The notes below the pieces were generated by a model. It saw nothing but the letters and a program-made list of their open reading frames with translations, did no database searches and had not been told where the DNA came from. Positions 4,330 through 6,695 of a stretch of 6,695 nt of DNA are shown here, piece by piece. The stretch is taken from the NCBI GenBank assembly GCA_964526905.1, contig CAZGMN010000177.1, forward strand, positions 1 through 6,695. The letters are read 5' to 3'. Positions within the stretch are counted from its first letter, which is position 1, and every line of letters begins with the position of its first letter. The translations under genes were made by a program, and so were the position numbers. The stretch is from CAZGMN01 sp964526905 (lineage in GTDB: Bacteria > Acidobacteriota > Aminicenantia > Aminicenantales > Aminicenantaceae).

Positions 4330-6695
4330 TTATTTCTTTGAGGTCTCATTTTTATCAATAGATTTTTTGATCGTCGTCATTAAACGCTCAATTGTTTCTA
4401 AGATTTCATTTGGCTTCAAGGGCTTGGCGATATAATCATCCATGCCCGAATCCAAACAGCGCTCACGGTCCCCTTTCATGGCATGAGCAGTCATGGCAAT
4501 GATGGGGATATGAGCTCCGCTTTTTTTCTCTTTTTTCCGAATAAAAGCTGTTGCTTGGTAACCATCCATCTCAGGCATCTGAACATCCATGAGGATAAGG
4601 TCAAATTTTTTCTTTTCCAGGGCTGATAACACTTCCTGACCGTTATTGGCCACAGTGACTTCGTGACCAGCCTTCTCAAGGATTCGCACCGCAATCTTTT
4701 GATTGATTGCGTTATCCTCAGCCAGAAGAATGCGAAAACGCTGAAGGGGTTTGAGCAGAGTGTGCCTCGTAATCAAAAGTGCGTGCTCTTTTTCTACAGA
4801 AGATGTTCCCAGCGCAAGTCTTATGGCATCCAGAAGATCAGATTGCTTGACAGGTTTCACTAAATAAGCTGAAATGCCCAGCTTTCGACAGCGGGTGGCA
4901 TCTCCGCGAAGCCCGAGTGAGGTCAACATCATAATGACAGGTCTGCCAATATCAGAGCTATCTTTGATGAGCTCGGAGAGGGCAAAGCCGTCCATCTCAG
5001 GCATTTGAGCGTCGATAAGGGCTAGCTTAAAAGGCTTGCCTCTGTTTTTGGCTTGCTTCATGGCTTTCAAGGCTTTTTCTCCGCTTTCTACAGCTACCGG
5101 CTTCATGCCCCAATTGGTGAGCATCTCCTGGAGGATAAATCGGTTGGTGGCGTTATCGTCGACAACAAGAACAGGGAGATCCTGCAAATCCACGAGTTTT
5201 GCCCTGACGAGATCGTCCTTCTGATCCTTTTGGAAACCGAGTCGCACTGTAAAGTAAAATGTGCTCCCCTTTCCAATTTTGCTCTCAACCCATATCTTGC
5301 CGCCCATCAACCCGGCCAGTTGAGAGGCTATGGCTAAACCCAGACCGGTTCCGCCGTATTTCCTTGTCGTTGAGCTGTCAGCTTGAGAAAATGGGTCAAA
5401 AATTATTCGCTGCTTTGCCTCTGGAATACCGATTCCTGTATCCTTTACCATAAAGCGGAAGAGACCTTCCTCTCCTGTTTTTGATTCTTCCTCTACGGAA
5501 ACTACGACTTCTCCTTTTTCTGTGAACTTGATGGCATTGCCGATGAGATTGATGAGAACTTGCCTTATGCGCCCTGGGTCGCCTACAACTCTATCGGACA
5601 CATTCAGGGGAACATGACAAGCCAGCTCAAGCTCTTTCTTGTGGGCCTGCACGGCCAAAGAAGAGGCTATGTTGAATATTGTGTCATGGAGATTAAAGTT
5701 GACAGACTCAATCTCAATCTTTTTTGCTTCAATTTTTGAGAAATCAAGCAGGTCGTTGATGATATTCATCAGGGATTCGGCAGACATCTTGATTCCCTCC
5801 AAGTATTGGCGCTGGTCAGGCGTGAGCTCTGTCTCAAGAGCAAGCTCTGTCATCCCAAATATTCCGTGCATCGGAGTTCGAATTTCATGGCTCATGTTAG
5901 CTACAAATTCGCTTTTGGACCTGTTTGCGGCCAGAGCTTCTTCCTTGGCCACTACAAGCTCGGTGACATCAATCAGGTTAAGGATGAGGCCTTCGTATCG
6001 TCCATTCAGGTAAAACGGTTGAACTCGAAGAATAGCTTCCAATCCTCGAAAATGTTTCTGAAAAACAAGGGGCAAGGAATGAGGATTTTCTTTGAAATTT
6101 TCTATATGTTTTCTTAACTCTTCGGTCTCTATGCCAAAATGAAAATCCCAAAGAGTTTTGCCTATCATCTCTGACTTGTCATTGTTAAAAATATTGAGGA
6201 AATAACCGTTCACCTCAAATATTCTATCCTCACGGTCAGCAAAGACCACTCCTTCTTCCATACCTGATATCATCGATGAGAGTTTGGCCGCTTCTCTTTG
6301 AATCGCCTCTTCTGCCCTCTTGCGTTCGATGATTTCTTGCTGTGCCTTCTCGTAGAGGTGCGCATTCTCGATAGCTGTCGCAATTTGAGTGCTGAGTGTT
6401 TCCATGGCCTCAACATCTGTTTCATCGAAAGCATTGAATTCATCAGACTGAATATCAAGCACACCTATGACCTTCTCAGCGCTCTTGATGGGGACAGAAA
6501 GTTCTGACCTTGTTTTCTCATCTGCCAAGAAAACAAAATAAGGGTCCTTGCTGACATCACGGCTGATCTGAATCTCCCCTGAGGCCGCCGCGCGCCCTAT
6601 CATCCCTTTCCCGATAGCAATTGAGAGGTTCTTGGGAAAAATAGAGACATAGCCGCCGGCGATAGCCTGCAAGTACAGACGCTCTGCTCTATCAT
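4330..6695 (-). CDS. GAF-PAS hybrid histidine kinase with two C-terminal receivers (5' partial)
   Basis: The frame is open to the right edge (first complete codon 6691-6693), so the N-terminus is missing. The apparent TTG start at 6670-6672 falls inside a GAF domain and is not the true start. Counting 787 visible residues: the end of a GAF domain (1-115), a linker coiled coil (EIIERKRAEEAI), a PAS domain (about 133-247), then the transmitter. The HisKA motif is FVANMSHEIRTPMHG with phospho-acceptor H269. The ATP-binding domain has an N box (LINLIGNAIKFTEKG), G1 (DTGIGIP) and G2 (YGGTGLGLAIA). Receiver 1 (about 507-627) has D512/D513, D561, T591 and K613. Receiver 2 (about 653-775) has E659/D660, D703, T735 and K757. 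The inter-receiver TRHTL segment is seen in BarA-like hybrid kinases. No membrane span is visible, so the visible sensing part is cytoplasmic. There is no Hpt domain after receiver 2, which suggests relay through the separate Hpt encoded downstream in the operon. The signal sensed by GAF/PAS is unknown. Confidence 0.95.
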   Translation of the reverse strand, partial: DRAERLYLQAIAGGYVSIFPKNLSIAIGKGMIGRAAASGEIQISRDVSKDPYFVFLADEKTRSELSVPIKSAEKVIGVLDIQSDEFNAFDETDVEAMETLSTQIATAIENAHLYEKAQQEIIERKRAEEAIQREAAKLSSMISGMEEGVVFADREDRIFEVNGYFLNIFNNDKSEMIGKTLWDFHFGIETEELRKHIENFKENPHSLPLVFQKHFRGLEAILRVQPFYLNGRYEGLILNLIDVTELVVAKEEALAANRSKSEFVANMSHEIRTPMHGIFGMTELALETELTPDQRQYLEGIKMSAESLMNIINDLLDFSKIEAKKIEIESVNFNLHDTIFNIASSLAVQAHKKELELACHVPLNVSDRVVGDPGRIRQVLINLIGNAIKFTEKGEVVVSVEEESKTGEEGLFRFMVKDTGIGIPEAKQRIIFDPFSQADSSTTRKYGGTGLGLAIASQLAGLMGGKIWVESKIGKGSTFYFTVRLGFQKDQKDDLVRAKLVDLQDLPVLVVDDNATNRFILQEMLTNWGMKPVAVESGEKALKAMKQAKNRGKPFKLALIDAQMPEMDGFALSELIKDSSDIGRPVIMMLTSLGLRGDATRCRKLGISAYLVKPVKQSDLLDAIRLALGTSSVEKEHALLITRHTLLKPLQRFRILLAEDNAINQKIAVRILEKAGHEVTVANNGQEVLSALEKKKFDLILMDVQMPEMDGYQATAFIRKKEKKSGAHIPIIAMTAHAMKGDRERCLDSGMDDYIAKPLKPNEILETIERLMTTIKKSIDKNETSKK

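Noticed and set aside
5639..6117. Two overlapping plus-strand frames opposite the kinase transmitter and PAS regions
   Set aside because: Both are shadows of the HisKA/PAS coding sequence, with no ribosome site or domain of their own.
6670..6672. TTG as the start of the hybrid kinase
   Set aside because: The frame continues upstream to the window edge with GAF-like sequence (DRAERLYLQAIAGGY). The true start lies outside the window.

Overview
The window holds one tightly packed block of minus-strand genes plus the last codons of a plus-strand gene. Read along the minus strand (from high to low coordinates) the order is: a large hybrid histidine kinase that enters from beyond the right edge; a receiver-PilB/GspE ATPase-receiver fusion; a zinc-ribbon membrane protein with a pilin-like cysteine domain; a type IV pilin/pseudopilin-like protein with a long Lys/Glu/Ser tail; a 115-bp gap holding little except the start of a possible 31-codon ORF; and a stand-alone histidine phosphotransfer (Hpt) protein. 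The plus-strand gene at the left edge converges on the Hpt gene with only 14 bp between the stop codons, so the minus-strand operon ends there.

The organism cannot be named from this sequence. It is a bacterium of moderate GC content. The kinase and ATPase sequences look like those of diderm, metabolically diverse lineages often known from metagenomes (Aminicenantes/Acidobacteriota, Omnitrophota and Desulfobacterota are all compatible). The tail of the plus-strand gene resembles the terminal beta-sandwich of GWxTD/VWFA-type secreted proteins, which I associate with Acidobacteriota-like genomes. This is a weak inference.

The genes read as one module: a multistep phosphorelay wired directly to a type IV pilus / type II secretion-type motor. 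The kinase has a transmitter and two receivers but no Hpt of its own after its second receiver. The operon supplies a separate Hpt. The assembly ATPase carries an intact receiver at each end, which makes it a plausible final phosphate acceptor (His in kinase -> Asp in kinase receiver -> His in Hpt -> Asp on the motor). Two membrane proteins with pilin-type architecture lie between the motor and the Hpt and are candidate pilus or pseudopilus components. The classical partners (PilC/GspF platform, PilM/N/O, secretin, PilD peptidase, PilT) are absent from the window. The module must therefore borrow them from elsewhere in the genome, or it does something other than build an ordinary pilus.
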